A DNA stretch of 64,000 nucleotides from Stappia taiwanensis (GCF_014635285.1 NZ_BMCR01000001.1:248001-312000), one strand, 5' to 3'; positions 36,448 to 45,402 are shown, counted from the stretch's first letter. The notes: generated by a model not told the origin, from the sequence alone. Numbers and translations are program-made.

Positions 36448-37701
36448 ATGACCCGTTTCTCCTTCTGGGAGCTGGCGCGCAAGGCGCTGAACGCCCATCA
36501 GGACTGGGGCGATCAGTGGCGCAAGCCCGAGCCGAAACCCGCCTATGACGTGATCATCATCGGTGCGGGCGGCCATGGGCTGGCGACTGCCTATTACCTG
36601 GCCAAGGAGCACGGCGTGACCAACGTCGCCGTGCTGGAAAAGGGTTGGCTCGGCGGCGGCAACACCGGGCGCAACACCACCATCGTCCGCTCGAACTACC
36701 TTTGGGAGGAGAGCGAAGCGCTCTACGACCATGCCATGGACCTGTGGCAGGACCTGTCGCAGGAGCTGAACTACAACGTGATGTATTCGGCGCGTGGCGT
36801 GATGATGCTGGCGCATACGGTGCATGACATTCAGGTGTTCAAGCGCCATGTGCACGCCAATCGGCTCGCCGGGGTGCAGAACGAATGGCTGAGTGCTGAA
36901 GAGGCGAAGGCTTTTTGCCCGCCGCTGAATATCGGGAAGAACATCCGCTATCCGGTGCTCGGCGCCGCCTTGCAGCGCAAAGGCGGGGTCGCCCGCCATG
37001 ATGCGGTGGCCTGGGGCTATGCGCGCGGCGCGGACCAATACGGCGTCGATATCATCCAGAACTGCGCGGTCACCGGCATTCGCCGGAATGCCGATGGATC
37101 GGTTGCCGGGGTCGAGACCTCGCGCGGCTTCATCGGCGCGAAGAAGGTGGGCGTCGTCGCCGCCGGTCACACCAGCACGGTGATGGACATGGCCGGCGTG
37201 CGCATGCCGCTGGAATCGAACCCGTTGCAGGCGCTGGTCTCCGAGCCGGTGAAGCCATGCTTTCCTTGCGTGGTGATGTCCAACACCGTGCACGCCTATG
37301 TCTCGCAGTCGGACAAGGGCGAGTTGGTGATCGGCGCGGGCACCGACCAGTATGTCTCCTACAGCCAGACCGGCGGATTGCAGATCACCACCCACACGGT
37401 CGATGCCATCTGCGAGCTGTTCCCGATGTTCCGCCGCATGCGGATGCTGCGCAACTGGGGCGGGATCGTCGACGTGACCCCGGACCGCTCGCCGATCATC
37501 GGCAAGACGCCGGTGCCGGGGCTCTTTGTCAATTGCGGCTGGGGTACCGGCGGCTTCAAGGCGACCCCCGGTTCGGGGCATGTCTTCGCCCACACCATCG
37601 CCCGCGACGACCCGCACCCGATCAATGCGCCCTTCACCCTCGACCGGTTCCGCACCGGCCGGCTCATCGACGAGGCGGCGGCCGCCGCCGTCGCCCATTG
37701 A
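36448..37701 (+). CDS. soxB: Sarcosine oxidase subunit beta
   Basis: A 417-residue FAD-binding DAO-family subunit of the heterotetrameric sarcosine oxidase. The complex oxidises sarcosine to glycine and passes the methyl carbon to tetrahydrofolate. The start MTRFSFWELARKALNAHQDW is characteristic of SoxB. The dinucleotide site is VIIIGAGGHGLATAYYLAKE, and the C-terminal CGWGTGGFKATPGSG is conserved. GAGG lies six bases before the ATG at 36448. It is first of soxBDAG, a tightly packed operon with soxD 9 bases away. Confidence 0.96.
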   Translation: MTRFSFWELARKALNAHQDWGDQWRKPEPKPAYDVIIIGAGGHGLATAYYLAKEHGVTNVAVLEKGWLGGGNTGRNTTIVRSNYLWEESEALYDHAMDLWQDLSQELNYNVMYSARGVMMLAHTVHDIQVFKRHVHANRLAGVQNEWLSAEEAKAFCPPLNIGKNIRYPVLGAALQRKGGVARHDAVAWGYARGADQYGVDIIQNCAVTGIRRNADGSVAGVETSRGFIGAKKVGVVAAGHTSTVMDMAGVRMPLESNPLQALVSEPVKPCFPCVVMSNTVHAYVSQSDKGELVIGAGTDQYVSYSQTGGLQITTHTVDAICELFPMFRRMRMLRNWGGIVDVTPDRSPIIGKTPVPGLFVNCGWGTGGFKATPGSGHVFAHTIARDDPHPINAPFTLDRFRTGRLIDEAAAAAVAH

Positions 37702-37710
37702 GGTAGGTTC

Positions 37711-38031
37711 ATGCTGCTGATCCAGTGTCCCTATTGCGCGGTGGAGCGCCCCGAGCTCGAATTTCGCTATGGCGGCGAGGCGCATATCGCCCGCCCCGAG
37801 AGCCCGTCGGAGCTGACCGACGAGCAATGGGCCGATTTTCTCTACATGCGCAGCAACCCGAAGGGCGTGATGGCCGAACGCTGGCGCCATGTGCATGGCT
37901 GCGGTCGGTTCTTCAATGCCCTGCGCGATACGGTCAGCGACCGCTTCCTCGCCGTCTACAAGGCCGGCGAGCCGCGCCCCGATATCGAGGCGCCGGAGCC
38001 AACTGCCCCGAACAAGGAGACCGGCCGGTGA
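37711..38031 (+). CDS. soxD: Sarcosine oxidase subunit delta
   Basis: A 106-residue zinc-binding small subunit. Ligands are apparent as CPYC (residues 6-9) and HVHGCGRFF. RPELEFRYGGEAHIARP and DFLYMRSNPKG are family hallmarks. Its TGA overlaps the GTG start of soxA, so the subunits are made in a coupled way. Confidence 0.95.
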   Translation: MLLIQCPYCAVERPELEFRYGGEAHIARPESPSELTDEQWADFLYMRSNPKGVMAERWRHVHGCGRFFNALRDTVSDRFLAVYKAGEPRPDIEAPEPTAPNKETGR

Positions 38032-41000
38032 CCCAGATCCGCCGCACCCGCTCCGGCGGCCGTATCGACCGGTCGCAGCCGGTGCGTTTCACCTTCGATG
38101 GCCGGGAGCTGACCGGTTTTGCCGGCGATACGCTCGCCTCCGCCCTTCTGGCCAATGACGAGCACCTGGTCGGCCGGTCGTTTAAGTATCACCGGCCGCG
38201 CGGTATCCTCACCGCCGGCTCGGAGGAGCCGAACGCCCTTGTCGGCGTCACCCGGTCGCCGGGCTCCGGCACACCAAACCTGCGCGCCACCCAGGTGGAG
38301 CTCCATGAGGGGCTGTCCGCCCGCAGCCAGAACCGCTTTCCCTCGCTCGGGTTCGACATCGGCGCGGTCAACGATCTGATGTCACCGCTGTTCGTCGCCG
38401 GGTTCTACTACAAGACCTTCATGTGGCCGAAGAGCTTCTGGAATCGGGTCTACGAGCCGTTCATCCGGGCCGCCGCCGGTCTCGGCACGGCGCCGACCGC
38501 GCCGGATCGCGACCGCTATGCCAACCGCTATGTCCACTGCGATGTGCTGATCGCCGGTGCCGGTCCGGCGGGCATCGCCGCTGCCCTGTCCGCCGCCGAG
38601 GCGGGGGCGCGGGTGATCCTGGCCGATGAGCAGGCGGAAATGGGCGGGGCGCTGCTGCATGAAACCGGCGCCACGGTGGAGGGCCAGCCGGCTGACCGCT
38701 GGCTGGAAGCGGCGCTGGCGGAGCTCGCCGCCAATCCGCGCGTCACCCTGCTGCCGCGCACCACCGCCTTCGGCTATTTCAATCACAACTACATCGCGCT
38801 CGGCGAACGGGTCACCGACCATCTTGCCGTGCCGGACCCGGATTTGCCGCGCGAGCGGCTGTGGCAGGTTCGTGCCCGTCAGGTGGTGATTGCGGCCGGT
38901 TCGATTGAGCGCCCGCTGGTGTTTCCGGAAAACGACCGTCCGGGTGTGATGCTGGCCGAGGCGGGGCGTATCTATGCCAACCGCTATGGGGTGTTGCCGG
39001 GCAGATCCATCGCGGTCGCCACTGCTTGCGACACCGCCTATCGCGCCGCGCTCGACATCCATGCGGCGGGCGGTTCCATCGCGGTCATTGCCGACCTGCG
39101 GGAGCGGCCAGATGAGGCGCTTGTCGCCGAGGCCCGGGCGGCCGGCATCCGCGTCGAGACCTCCTGCGTCGTCACCGGGGTGCTTGGCCGCAAACGCGTG
39201 CGCGGTGTTCTGCTGGGTCGGTTGCGGGCGGGCAGCGTCACAGCGGCCGGCACCGTGAATGCCGATTGTCTGCTGATGTCTGGCGGCTGGACCCCGAATG
39301 TCAGCCTGCATTCCCAGTCGCGTGGAAAGCTCGTCTGGGACGAGGAACGCGGCGCTTATCTGCCCGGAGATGCCGTGCAGGCGGAGCGCTCTGCCGGGAG
39401 CTGTGCCGGGGTCGACGGGCTTGCGGCGGTGCTTGCCGATGGCGCCCGCGCCGGCGCGGAGGCAGCCCGAGAGGCCACCGGCAAGGCGCATGCGCCGCGT
39501 GAGATCTTGGCCGAGGGCGGCGAAGCCGGCATTGGCTGGGTGCTGGGCGCGCTGCCGCATGACCGGGATGCGGCCAGGGTGCGCGCCTTTGTCGACTACC
39601 AGAACGACGTCACCGCCAAGGACGTCAAGCTGGCGGTGCGCGAGGGCATGCACTCCATCGAGCATATCAAGCGCTACACCACCACCGGCATGGCGACCGA
39701 TCAGGGGCGCCTGTCGAACATGAATGCCCTGTCGATTGCCTCCACGGCGCTGGACCGGCCGGTGCCGGAGGTGGGGCTGACCACCTTCCGCCAGCCCTAT
39801 ACGCCGGTCAGTTTCGGAACGCTTGCCACCACCTCGCGCGGGGATCTGTTCGACCCGGTCCGCAAGACGCCGATCCACGACTGGGCGGCCGGGCAGGGGG
39901 CGGCCTTCGAGGATGTCGGCCTGTGGAAGCGGGCCTGGTACTTCCCGCGCGGCGGTGAGGACATGCACCGCGCGGTGGAGCGGGAATGCCGCACGGTACG
40001 AGAAAGCGTCGGCCTGTTCGATGCCTCCACCCTGGGCAAGATCGAGGTTGTCGGACCGGATGCGGCGGAATTTCTCAACCGGATCTACACCAACCCGTGG
40101 CTGAAGCTCGGGCCAGGCCGCCTGCGCTACGGGCTGATGCTGAACGAGGCCGGGTTCATCATGGATGACGGTGTCGTCGGCCGGCTGGCCGAGGACCGCT
40201 TCCATGTGACCACCACCACCGGCGGTGCGCCGCGCGTCCTGGCCCATATGGAGGACTACCTCCAGACCGAATGGCCGGATCTCAAGGTCTGGCTGACCTC
40301 CACCACCGAACAATGGGCGGTGATCGCGGTGCAGGGGCCGAAGGCGCGGGAGGCGATCGCGCCGATCATTGACGATATCGACCTTGCGACCGAGGCGCTG
40401 CCGCATATGTCCATGCGCGAAGGGCATGTGATGGGCGGCATTCCCTGCCGGCTGTTCCGCATGAGCTTCACCGGCGAGGCCGGATATGAACTCAACGTGC
40501 CGCCCTCGCGCGCCCGCGAGGTTTGGGAGGCGGTCTGGGCCAATGTCGAGAAGCTTGGCGGTTGCGCCTATGGTACCGAGACCATGCACGTGCTGCGGGC
40601 GGAAAAGGGCTACATCATCGTCGGTCAGGAGACCGATGGTACCGTCACCCCGGACGATGTCGGCATGAGCTGGGCCATCGGCAAGAAGAAGCGCGACTTC
40701 GTCGGCATGCGTTCGCTGGCCCGGCCGGATCTGGTGGCCGAGGGGCGCAAGCAACTGGTCGGCCTTTTGACCAGGGACGGCACGACGCTGTTGGAGGAGG
40801 GGGCGCAGATCACCCGCGAGGCGGTGCCCGCGCTGAAGACCCCCGCTCTTGGTCATGTGACCTCGTCCTATGTTTCACCCGCCGCCGGCCGGCCGATTGC
40901 CCTGGCGATGATCGCCGATGGCCGGGCCCGGATGGGCGAAACCCTGCATGTGCCGATGCCGGAAGGCGCGATTACCGTCGAGGTGGTCCCACCGGTGTTC

Positions 41001-41033
41001 GTCGATCCCGAAGGAGCGCGGCTCAATGTCTGA
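38028..41033 (+). CDS. soxA: Sarcosine oxidase subunit alpha
   Basis: A 1001-residue subunit. The N-terminal part is ferredoxin-like without an iron-sulfur cluster (RFTFDGRELTGFAGDTLASA). A pyridine-nucleotide domain follows (LIAGAGPAGIAAALSAAEAG, near residue 175), and the C-terminal half is an aminomethyltransferase-like folate domain (GLFDASTLGKIEVVGPDAAE to GEAGYELNVPPSRA). The GTG start at 38028 overlaps the soxD TGA by two bases. The frame is open upstream to 37725, but that part is antisense-free shadow of soxD. The end overlaps soxG by 8 bases. Confidence 0.95.
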   Translation: MTQIRRTRSGGRIDRSQPVRFTFDGRELTGFAGDTLASALLANDEHLVGRSFKYHRPRGILTAGSEEPNALVGVTRSPGSGTPNLRATQVELHEGLSARSQNRFPSLGFDIGAVNDLMSPLFVAGFYYKTFMWPKSFWNRVYEPFIRAAAGLGTAPTAPDRDRYANRYVHCDVLIAGAGPAGIAAALSAAEAGARVILADEQAEMGGALLHETGATVEGQPADRWLEAALAELAANPRVTLLPRTTAFGYFNHNYIALGERVTDHLAVPDPDLPRERLWQVRARQVVIAAGSIERPLVFPENDRPGVMLAEAGRIYANRYGVLPGRSIAVATACDTAYRAALDIHAAGGSIAVIADLRERPDEALVAEARAAGIRVETSCVVTGVLGRKRVRGVLLGRLRAGSVTAAGTVNADCLLMSGGWTPNVSLHSQSRGKLVWDEERGAYLPGDAVQAERSAGSCAGVDGLAAVLADGARAGAEAAREATGKAHAPREILAEGGEAGIGWVLGALPHDRDAARVRAFVDYQNDVTAKDVKLAVREGMHSIEHIKRYTTTGMATDQGRLSNMNALSIASTALDRPVPEVGLTTFRQPYTPVSFGTLATTSRGDLFDPVRKTPIHDWAAGQGAAFEDVGLWKRAWYFPRGGEDMHRAVERECRTVRESVGLFDASTLGKIEVVGPDAAEFLNRIYTNPWLKLGPGRLRYGLMLNEAGFIMDDGVVGRLAEDRFHVTTTTGGAPRVLAHMEDYLQTEWPDLKVWLTSTTEQWAVIAVQGPKAREAIAPIIDDIDLATEALPHMSMREGHVMGGIPCRLFRMSFTGEAGYELNVPPSRAREVWEAVWANVEKLGGCAYGTETMHVLRAEKGYIIVGQETDGTVTPDDVGMSWAIGKKKRDFVGMRSLARPDLVAEGRKQLVGLLTRDGTTLLEEGAQITREAVPALKTPALGHVTSSYVSPAAGRPIALAMIADGRARMGETLHVPMPEGAITVEVVPPVFVDPEGARLNV

Positions 41034-41583
41034 GGCACCCCTTTATTCCGCCGCTGGTGACACCGAAGCGGTGCTTGCCGCCCCGGGGCTGCGGGTCTCC
41101 CGGACCCGGCCGCTTGCGCGCTTCGCCTTTCGCGGTGATCCGGCGGCTGCCGGCAAGGCCGGCGCTGCCTTCGGCGCGTCCCTGCCGATGACCCCGCTTG
41201 CCGCCAACCGGGTCTCCGCCCGCGCCGCGCTCTGGCTCGGCCCGGATGAATGGCTGCTGTTGGCCGCTGATGAGACTGCGGCGGCAATCGCAGTCGGCAT
41301 GGCCACGGCGCTTGCCGATGCGCCCCATGCGCTCGTTGATGTGTCGGAGCGCAATGTCGCGCTTTTGGTGGAAGGCGAAGGCGCGGAGCGTCTGCTCAAC
41401 ACCCAGGTGTTTCTTGACCTGGACCCGGCGGCCTTTCCCGTGGGGATGGCGACCCGGACCTTGTTCGCCAAGGCGGAAATTATCCTCTGGCGGCTCGGGG
41501 ACGAGGCCTTCGCCGTGGAATGCTGGCGCAGCTTTGCCCCCTACATTGAGGGATTGCTCGTGGAGGGAGCGCGGGGGCTTTGA
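41026..41583 (+). CDS. soxG: Sarcosine oxidase subunit gamma
   Basis: A 185-residue subunit of the GcvT-like gamma family: WLGPDEWLLLA, then ALVDVSERNVALLVEGEGAE and a late TLFAKAEIILWRLGDEAF. The ATG at 41026 lies inside the end of soxA (8-base overlap). Last gene of the operon. The glyA, purU and folD genes often linked to sox operons are not present here. Confidence 0.93.
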   Translation: MSEAPLYSAAGDTEAVLAAPGLRVSRTRPLARFAFRGDPAAAGKAGAAFGASLPMTPLAANRVSARAALWLGPDEWLLLAADETAAAIAVGMATALADAPHALVDVSERNVALLVEGEGAERLLNTQVFLDLDPAAFPVGMATRTLFAKAEIILWRLGDEAFAVECWRSFAPYIEGLLVEGARGL

Positions 41584-41623
41584 GATCGTTGGCCGTCCGC
41601 GCTCCGTTTTCCGGTGTTCGTGG

Positions 41624-43675
41624 TCAGTCGGCGATCAGGCCGCGCTTCTTCAGCAGCCCATCGACCGACGGCAACGCGCCTCGGAAGGCGATGTAGGCGT
41701 CCTTCGGGTCCTGGCTGCCGCCGGCGGAATAGATCCACTTGCCGAGCCGCTCGGCGGTGTCCGCATGGAACGCATCGCCGGTTTCCTCAAAGGCGGTGAA
41801 GGCGTCCGCGTCCATCACCTCCGACCACATGTAGCTGTAGTACCCGGCCGAATAGCCATCGCCGGAAAACACATGGGCGAAATGGGTCGGCCGATGCCGC
41901 ATGACGATCTCGCGCGGCATGTCGATGCGCGACAGGGTGGCTGCCTCCAGCGCGGCGACGTCCGCACCGTCCGCCGGCTGGCCGTCATGCACATCGAGAT
42001 CGAAGATCGCCGAAGCGAGGTATTCGACGGTGGAGAACCCCTGGTTGAAGTTGCGGGCCGCGTGCAGGCGGTCGAGCAGATCCTGGGGCATGGGCTGGCC
42101 GTCATGGGCGCTGATGGCGAATTGCGACAGGATTTCCGGCTCGCTCAGCCAGTGCTCGAACAGTTGCGACGGCAGCTCGACAAAGTCACGGGCAACGGAG
42201 GTGCCGGAGATCAGCGGATAGGTGACATTCGACATCAGCCCATGCAGGGCATGACCGAATTCGTGAAACAGGGTGCGGGCATCGTCGAAGGTGAGCAGCG
42301 TCGGCTCGCCGGGGGCCGCCTTGGCGAAATTCATCACGTTGACGATGATCGGGCGAATGTCGCCATCGAGCTTCTGCTGGCGCCGGAAGGCACTCATCCA
42401 GGCGCCGCTGCGCTTGGAGGCCCGATTGAAATAGTCGCCAAGGAACAGGCCGAGATGCTGGCCGCCCCGATCCTTCACCTCGAAGGCACGGACATCGGGG
42501 TGATACAGATCGAGCCCTTCGACCTCCTGGAAGGTAAGGCCGAACAGCCGGTTGGCGGTGTGGAAGGCGGCCTCGATCATCCGGTCAAGCTGGAAATACG
42601 GCTTCAGCTCCGCATCATCGAGCGCGTAGTCGCGCTGGCGGAGCTTTTCCGAGTAGTAGCGCCAGTCCCAGGGGGCGATTTCAAGATTGTCGCCCTCAGC
42701 CGCCGCGATTTCCTGCAGCGCTGCGGCTTCCGCGCCAGCCTGTGCCCGTGCCGGGCCCCAGACCGCCTCCAGCAGTTCCCGCACTGCCGTCGGCGATCCG
42801 GCCATGGTGTCATCGAGCTTGAAGCTGGCGAAATCGTCGAACCCGAGGAGCCGGGCGCGTTCAGCACGGAGCTTCAGAGTTTCGGCGATGATCTCCCGGT
42901 TGTTGGTCTCACCCGGCATCTCGCCGCGCCGGATCCAGGCGGCAAAGGCCTCCTCGCGCAGGTCGCGTCTTGCTGAGAATTGCAGGAACGGCTCGATCAG
43001 CGAACGGGACAGGGTGATCACATGCTTGCCCGGGTGCCCGCGTTCGCGCGCCGCTTCGGCCGCTGCCGCCCGCAGAAAGTCGGGCAGGCCGGCAAGATCC
43101 GCCTCCGTTTCAAGGACCAGGGCATACTCTGCTTCGTCGCGCAGGACATTCTGGGAGAACGCCGTGCCCAGCACCGCCAGCCGCTGGGTGATTTCGCTCA
43201 TCCTTGCCTTGCCGGCGTCATCGAGCCCGGCCCCGGCGCGGCGAAACAGAGTGTGATAGCGCTCTAGAACCCGGCGCTGCTCCGCATCGAGGCCAAGGCT
43301 CTCCCGTTGCTGCCAAAGGCGGTCGATCCGCTGGAACAGCGCCGAGTTGAGCATGGTTTCGCTGTGATGCCGGGCAAGGCGGGGCGCCATGTCGCGCTCG
43401 ATGGCCTGCAAGGCGGGGCTGGTGTGGGCGCCGGTGAGATTGAAGAACACCGACGCGACCCGGGTGAGCTGCTCGCCGGCGCGCTCCAGCGCCTCGACGG
43501 TGTTGGCGAAATCGGGCGCGTCCGTCCCCTCGGCGATGGCTGCGATATCCGCCTTCGCTTCCGCCAGAGCCGCGTCGAAGGCCGGGGCGAAGTCGCTCGC
43601 CTCGATCTGGCCGAAAGGAGGGAGACCGAAGGGCGTGTCCCAGCGGGCAAGAAGCGGATTTGTGGTGTCGGACAT
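41624..43675 (-). CDS. dcp: M3 family metallopeptidase (peptidyl-dipeptidase Dcp-like)
   Basis: A 683-residue zinc peptidase. The catalytic HEFGHALHG has both zinc histidines and the glutamate, and FVELPSQLFEHW supplies the third-ligand region downstream. DYFNRASKRSGAWMSAF and the C-terminal YSAGYYSYMWSEVMDADAF are typical of the Dcp/oligopeptidase A group. These are cytoplasmic enzymes that degrade short peptides. The ATG at 43675 matches the family N-terminus (NPLLARWDTPFGLPPF); an upstream ATG at 43732 would add 19 unlikely residues. Oligopeptidase A (PrlC) is the alternative name. Confidence 0.9.
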   Translation of the reverse strand: MSDTTNPLLARWDTPFGLPPFGQIEASDFAPAFDAALAEAKADIAAIAEGTDAPDFANTVEALERAGEQLTRVASVFFNLTGAHTSPALQAIERDMAPRLARHHSETMLNSALFQRIDRLWQQRESLGLDAEQRRVLERYHTLFRRAGAGLDDAGKARMSEITQRLAVLGTAFSQNVLRDEAEYALVLETEADLAGLPDFLRAAAAEAARERGHPGKHVITLSRSLIEPFLQFSARRDLREEAFAAWIRRGEMPGETNNREIIAETLKLRAERARLLGFDDFASFKLDDTMAGSPTAVRELLEAVWGPARAQAGAEAAALQEIAAAEGDNLEIAPWDWRYYSEKLRQRDYALDDAELKPYFQLDRMIEAAFHTANRLFGLTFQEVEGLDLYHPDVRAFEVKDRGGQHLGLFLGDYFNRASKRSGAWMSAFRRQQKLDGDIRPIIVNVMNFAKAAPGEPTLLTFDDARTLFHEFGHALHGLMSNVTYPLISGTSVARDFVELPSQLFEHWLSEPEILSQFAISAHDGQPMPQDLLDRLHAARNFNQGFSTVEYLASAIFDLDVHDGQPADGADVAALEAATLSRIDMPREIVMRHRPTHFAHVFSGDGYSAGYYSYMWSEVMDADAFTAFEETGDAFHADTAERLGKWIYSAGGSQDPKDAYIAFRGALPSVDGLLKKRGLIAD

Positions 43676-43876
43676 GAACGGGGTTCCGTCTGCGGGGAAG
43701 AAAAGGGGAGATGTCACCAGATGTGGAGACATCCATTATATGGGCGCAAGGCCCTCTCTTGTCAGCCCTTGCGGACCTGACCGCAGAGGTTTTCACGAGC
43801 GTGGGCGGGCGGTTCGGGAGAATTGACCCGCCTCGCGTCATTGATCGTTAAGGGCGCGCGCATCATACTGAGCGCC

Positions 43877-44185
43877 ATGTCCGCTCTGTCCATCTCCTTG
43901 TCCGGCCTGCAACGCGCCGGTGCCAGATTCGAGACCGCCGCCCGTCAGATCGTCTCCGCGGGAACGGTCCGGCCAGGGACAGAGAGTGAGGGGCCGGCTC
44001 CTGCCGCCGGACCGGAGGCCGCCATTGGCGCGCCGCGTCCCGGGTTTTCGCCGGATATGGCCACAGCCATGGTCGGGATGATCGAGGCGGAAAACGCCTA
44101 TGTGGCCAATGCGCGGGTGGCCGGTCGCATTGCCGAGATGCAGAAGGCCTATCTGGACGCGCTTGCCCCGAAATCCGAAAAGTAA
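43877..44185 (+). CDS. Miniature flagellar rod/hook-like protein
   Basis: A 102-residue protein. Its N-terminus, SALSISLSGLQRAGARFETA, resembles the first helix of flagellar rod and hook proteins (FlgB/C/F/G/E). Its C-terminus, AMVGMIEAENAYVANARVAG, resembles their C-terminal helix, where the family has an A-x-x-Y-x-A-N pattern. The normally large middle domain is only a Pro/Ala/Gly-rich linker. No other flagellar gene is in the window. The ATG at 43877 is used; a TTG at 43823 is possible. The family comparison is from memory of motif patterns, and the role is unknown. Confidence 0.6.
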   Translation: MSALSISLSGLQRAGARFETAARQIVSAGTVRPGTESEGPAPAAGPEAAIGAPRPGFSPDMATAMVGMIEAENAYVANARVAGRIAEMQKAYLDALAPKSEK

Positions 44186-44298
44186 AACCTTGCGCTGAGC
44201 ACGCCGCGATCTCGTTCAGCCCGTAAGGAGCGCGCGTCAGGCGGACATCTGCCGGCTGCAGGTCGTGTGTCGGCGATTGGGGGAAAGCTGGGGCCAGA

Positions 44299-44417
44299 AA
44301 TAAATAACGCCCACCGGAGGGAGGAGAACCGGTGGGCGCCATTTATTGGCAACCGATGCTGGGAGGAGGTGCACCGGTTGTACAACGGGGCCAGACGTTG
44401 GGAGGAGGAGTGTCCGG
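44299..44417 (-). ncRNA. Three-hairpin anti-Shine-Dalgarno RNA array B (cuckoo/CcsR-like)
   Basis: On the minus strand three hairpins in a row each hold a CUCCUCCC-type loop. First, CCGGAC/GTCTGG at 44417-44391. Second, CAACCG+GTGC/GCAT+CGGTTG at 44380-44350. Third, CGCCCACCGG/CCGGTGGGCG at 44338-44308, with an outer AATAAAT/ATTTATT stem. The first and second stems each contain a pair that is G-U on the minus strand but would be A-C on the plus strand, so the RNA is read from the minus strand. The third hairpin is followed by a T-rich tail. The motif matches the CcsR/cuckoo RNA family of alphaproteobacteria, thought to sequester ribosome binding sites or protein partners under stress. No DUF1127 gene precedes this copy. 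Confidence 0.75.
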
Positions 44418-44490
44418 CGCCGTTGAGAGACATATGGGGGAGTCGGCCCGGGATTGCCAGAGCCGAGGTTGCATATCAGCTCTGAACTCA

Positions 44491-44517
44491 GTGCAGGGCA
44501 CTGCACAATTTTTCAAG
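44491..44517 (-). promoter_or_regulatory. Dyad and sigma-32-like -35 element upstream of RNA array B
   Basis: GTGCAG, 4 bases, CTGCAC (44491-44506) is a perfect 6-bp dyad. CTTGAAA on the minus strand (44517-44511) matches the -35 of heat-shock (RpoH) promoters. No good -10 is seen at the right spacing, so this is only a candidate promoter or operator for array B. Confidence 0.3.
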
Positions 44518-44735
44518 CCGGTTTGTGTGCGGTGCGAAATTGGCGGGTCTTCGAACCGTGCCTCCCCGTGAACAACGCGCGGGAGGGTGGTGGCTGTATG
44601 GGCAGTAAGGTTTTGTAAAATAACAGTTATCAAGAATTTTGCGCGCTGTGATTTGCCATTCGGCTCAGACGCGGGCGCCGTCTTCGCTGATGCTTGCGCT
44701 GGCTGGCGGGCGCAAACACATGATATCAAAAGAAG

Positions 44736-45314
44736 ATGAAGCCCTGCCGTCTCACCTCCGCCGGTCTCATCGTTCAGGCCGATGGCTCCAGTTATCCACT
44801 GCCGGACGTCGATGCGGCCGAGATTCTTGTGCCCCATCTGGCGCCACGTGTCGAAACCTATGAGTTGGCGGGCTTGGGCGAGATCGGCGTTCTGATCCGC
44901 TATTCCTGTCATTGCTGGACCAGCAAATATGATGAGGCACTCCATAACGGCGTGATCCGGATCATGGATCGTGGGCGGGCGCGCGCCTTTGACCCTGCGC
45001 GCTATGCGGCCTCGTTGGAACTGCCGGAGCTGATGCGGGATCTGCCGCACAAGCGGATCTATGCCACGCGGGGCGACCGCAACTATGGCTGCTATGATGC
45101 GAGCCGGCGCGATGCGGATGGGCTCTGCTATACGGCCTATTTCGCACTGAAGGCGCGCAAGGGCCTATGTGATGCTGCCCCCTATAGTTTCCGCTTGTTC
45201 GTTGAAAGCGCCTATCCCAAGGCGCAGCAGGAGCCAGGTCGGGCAACGAGCCTGCGTGCGATCCTTGGCAGGTCCCGCGCGGGGACAGAGATTGGCGAGG
45301 AACCCGAAGACTGA
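44736..45314 (+). CDS. Conserved-looking protein of unknown function
   Basis: A 192-residue protein I cannot assign. It looks globular and cytoplasmic, with no signal or membrane segment. Notable elements are a Cys/His/Trp patch RYSCHCWTSKYDEALH near residue 54, RIYATRGDRNYGCYDASR, and an aromatic strand LCYTAYFALKARKG. The C-terminal SFRLFVESAYPK is followed by a disordered tail. Four or five cysteines could bind metal. AGAAG lies just before the ATG. It runs antisense between the two minus-strand RNA/DUF1127 units and ends at a bidirectional terminator. Confidence 0.65.
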   Translation: MKPCRLTSAGLIVQADGSSYPLPDVDAAEILVPHLAPRVETYELAGLGEIGVLIRYSCHCWTSKYDEALHNGVIRIMDRGRARAFDPARYAASLELPELMRDLPHKRIYATRGDRNYGCYDASRRDADGLCYTAYFALKARKGLCDAAPYSFRLFVESAYPKAQQEPGRATSLRAILGRSRAGTEIGEEPED

Positions 45315-45335
45315 CGCGGCGTGGATGCGAAAACG

Positions 45336-45373
45336 AAAAAAGCGCCCCCCGAGGCTTCGGGCGGCGCTTTTTT
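45336..45373. terminator. Bidirectional terminator between unknown gene and DUF1127 gene
   Basis: AAAAAAGCGCC pairs with GGCGCTTTTTT (11 bp) and an inner CCCGA/TTCGGG extends it. A and T runs on both ends suit both the plus-strand gene and the minus-strand DUF1127 gene. A second small hairpin CCCGCC/GGCGGG is at 45381-45396. Confidence 0.88.
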
Positions 45374-45402
45374 GTTCGGACCCGCCTGACGGCGGGGCGA
45401 GA

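Noticed and set aside
37725-38027. Longer form of the sarcosine oxidase alpha subunit starting about 100 codons earlier.
   Set aside because: This part overlaps soxD in another frame. The GTG at 38028 overlaps the soxD stop and gives the family N-terminus and normal length.
44149-44506. Minus-strand frames of about 90 codons over RNA array B.
   Set aside because: The same bases form three conserved hairpins with covariation; the translated products have no family resemblance.
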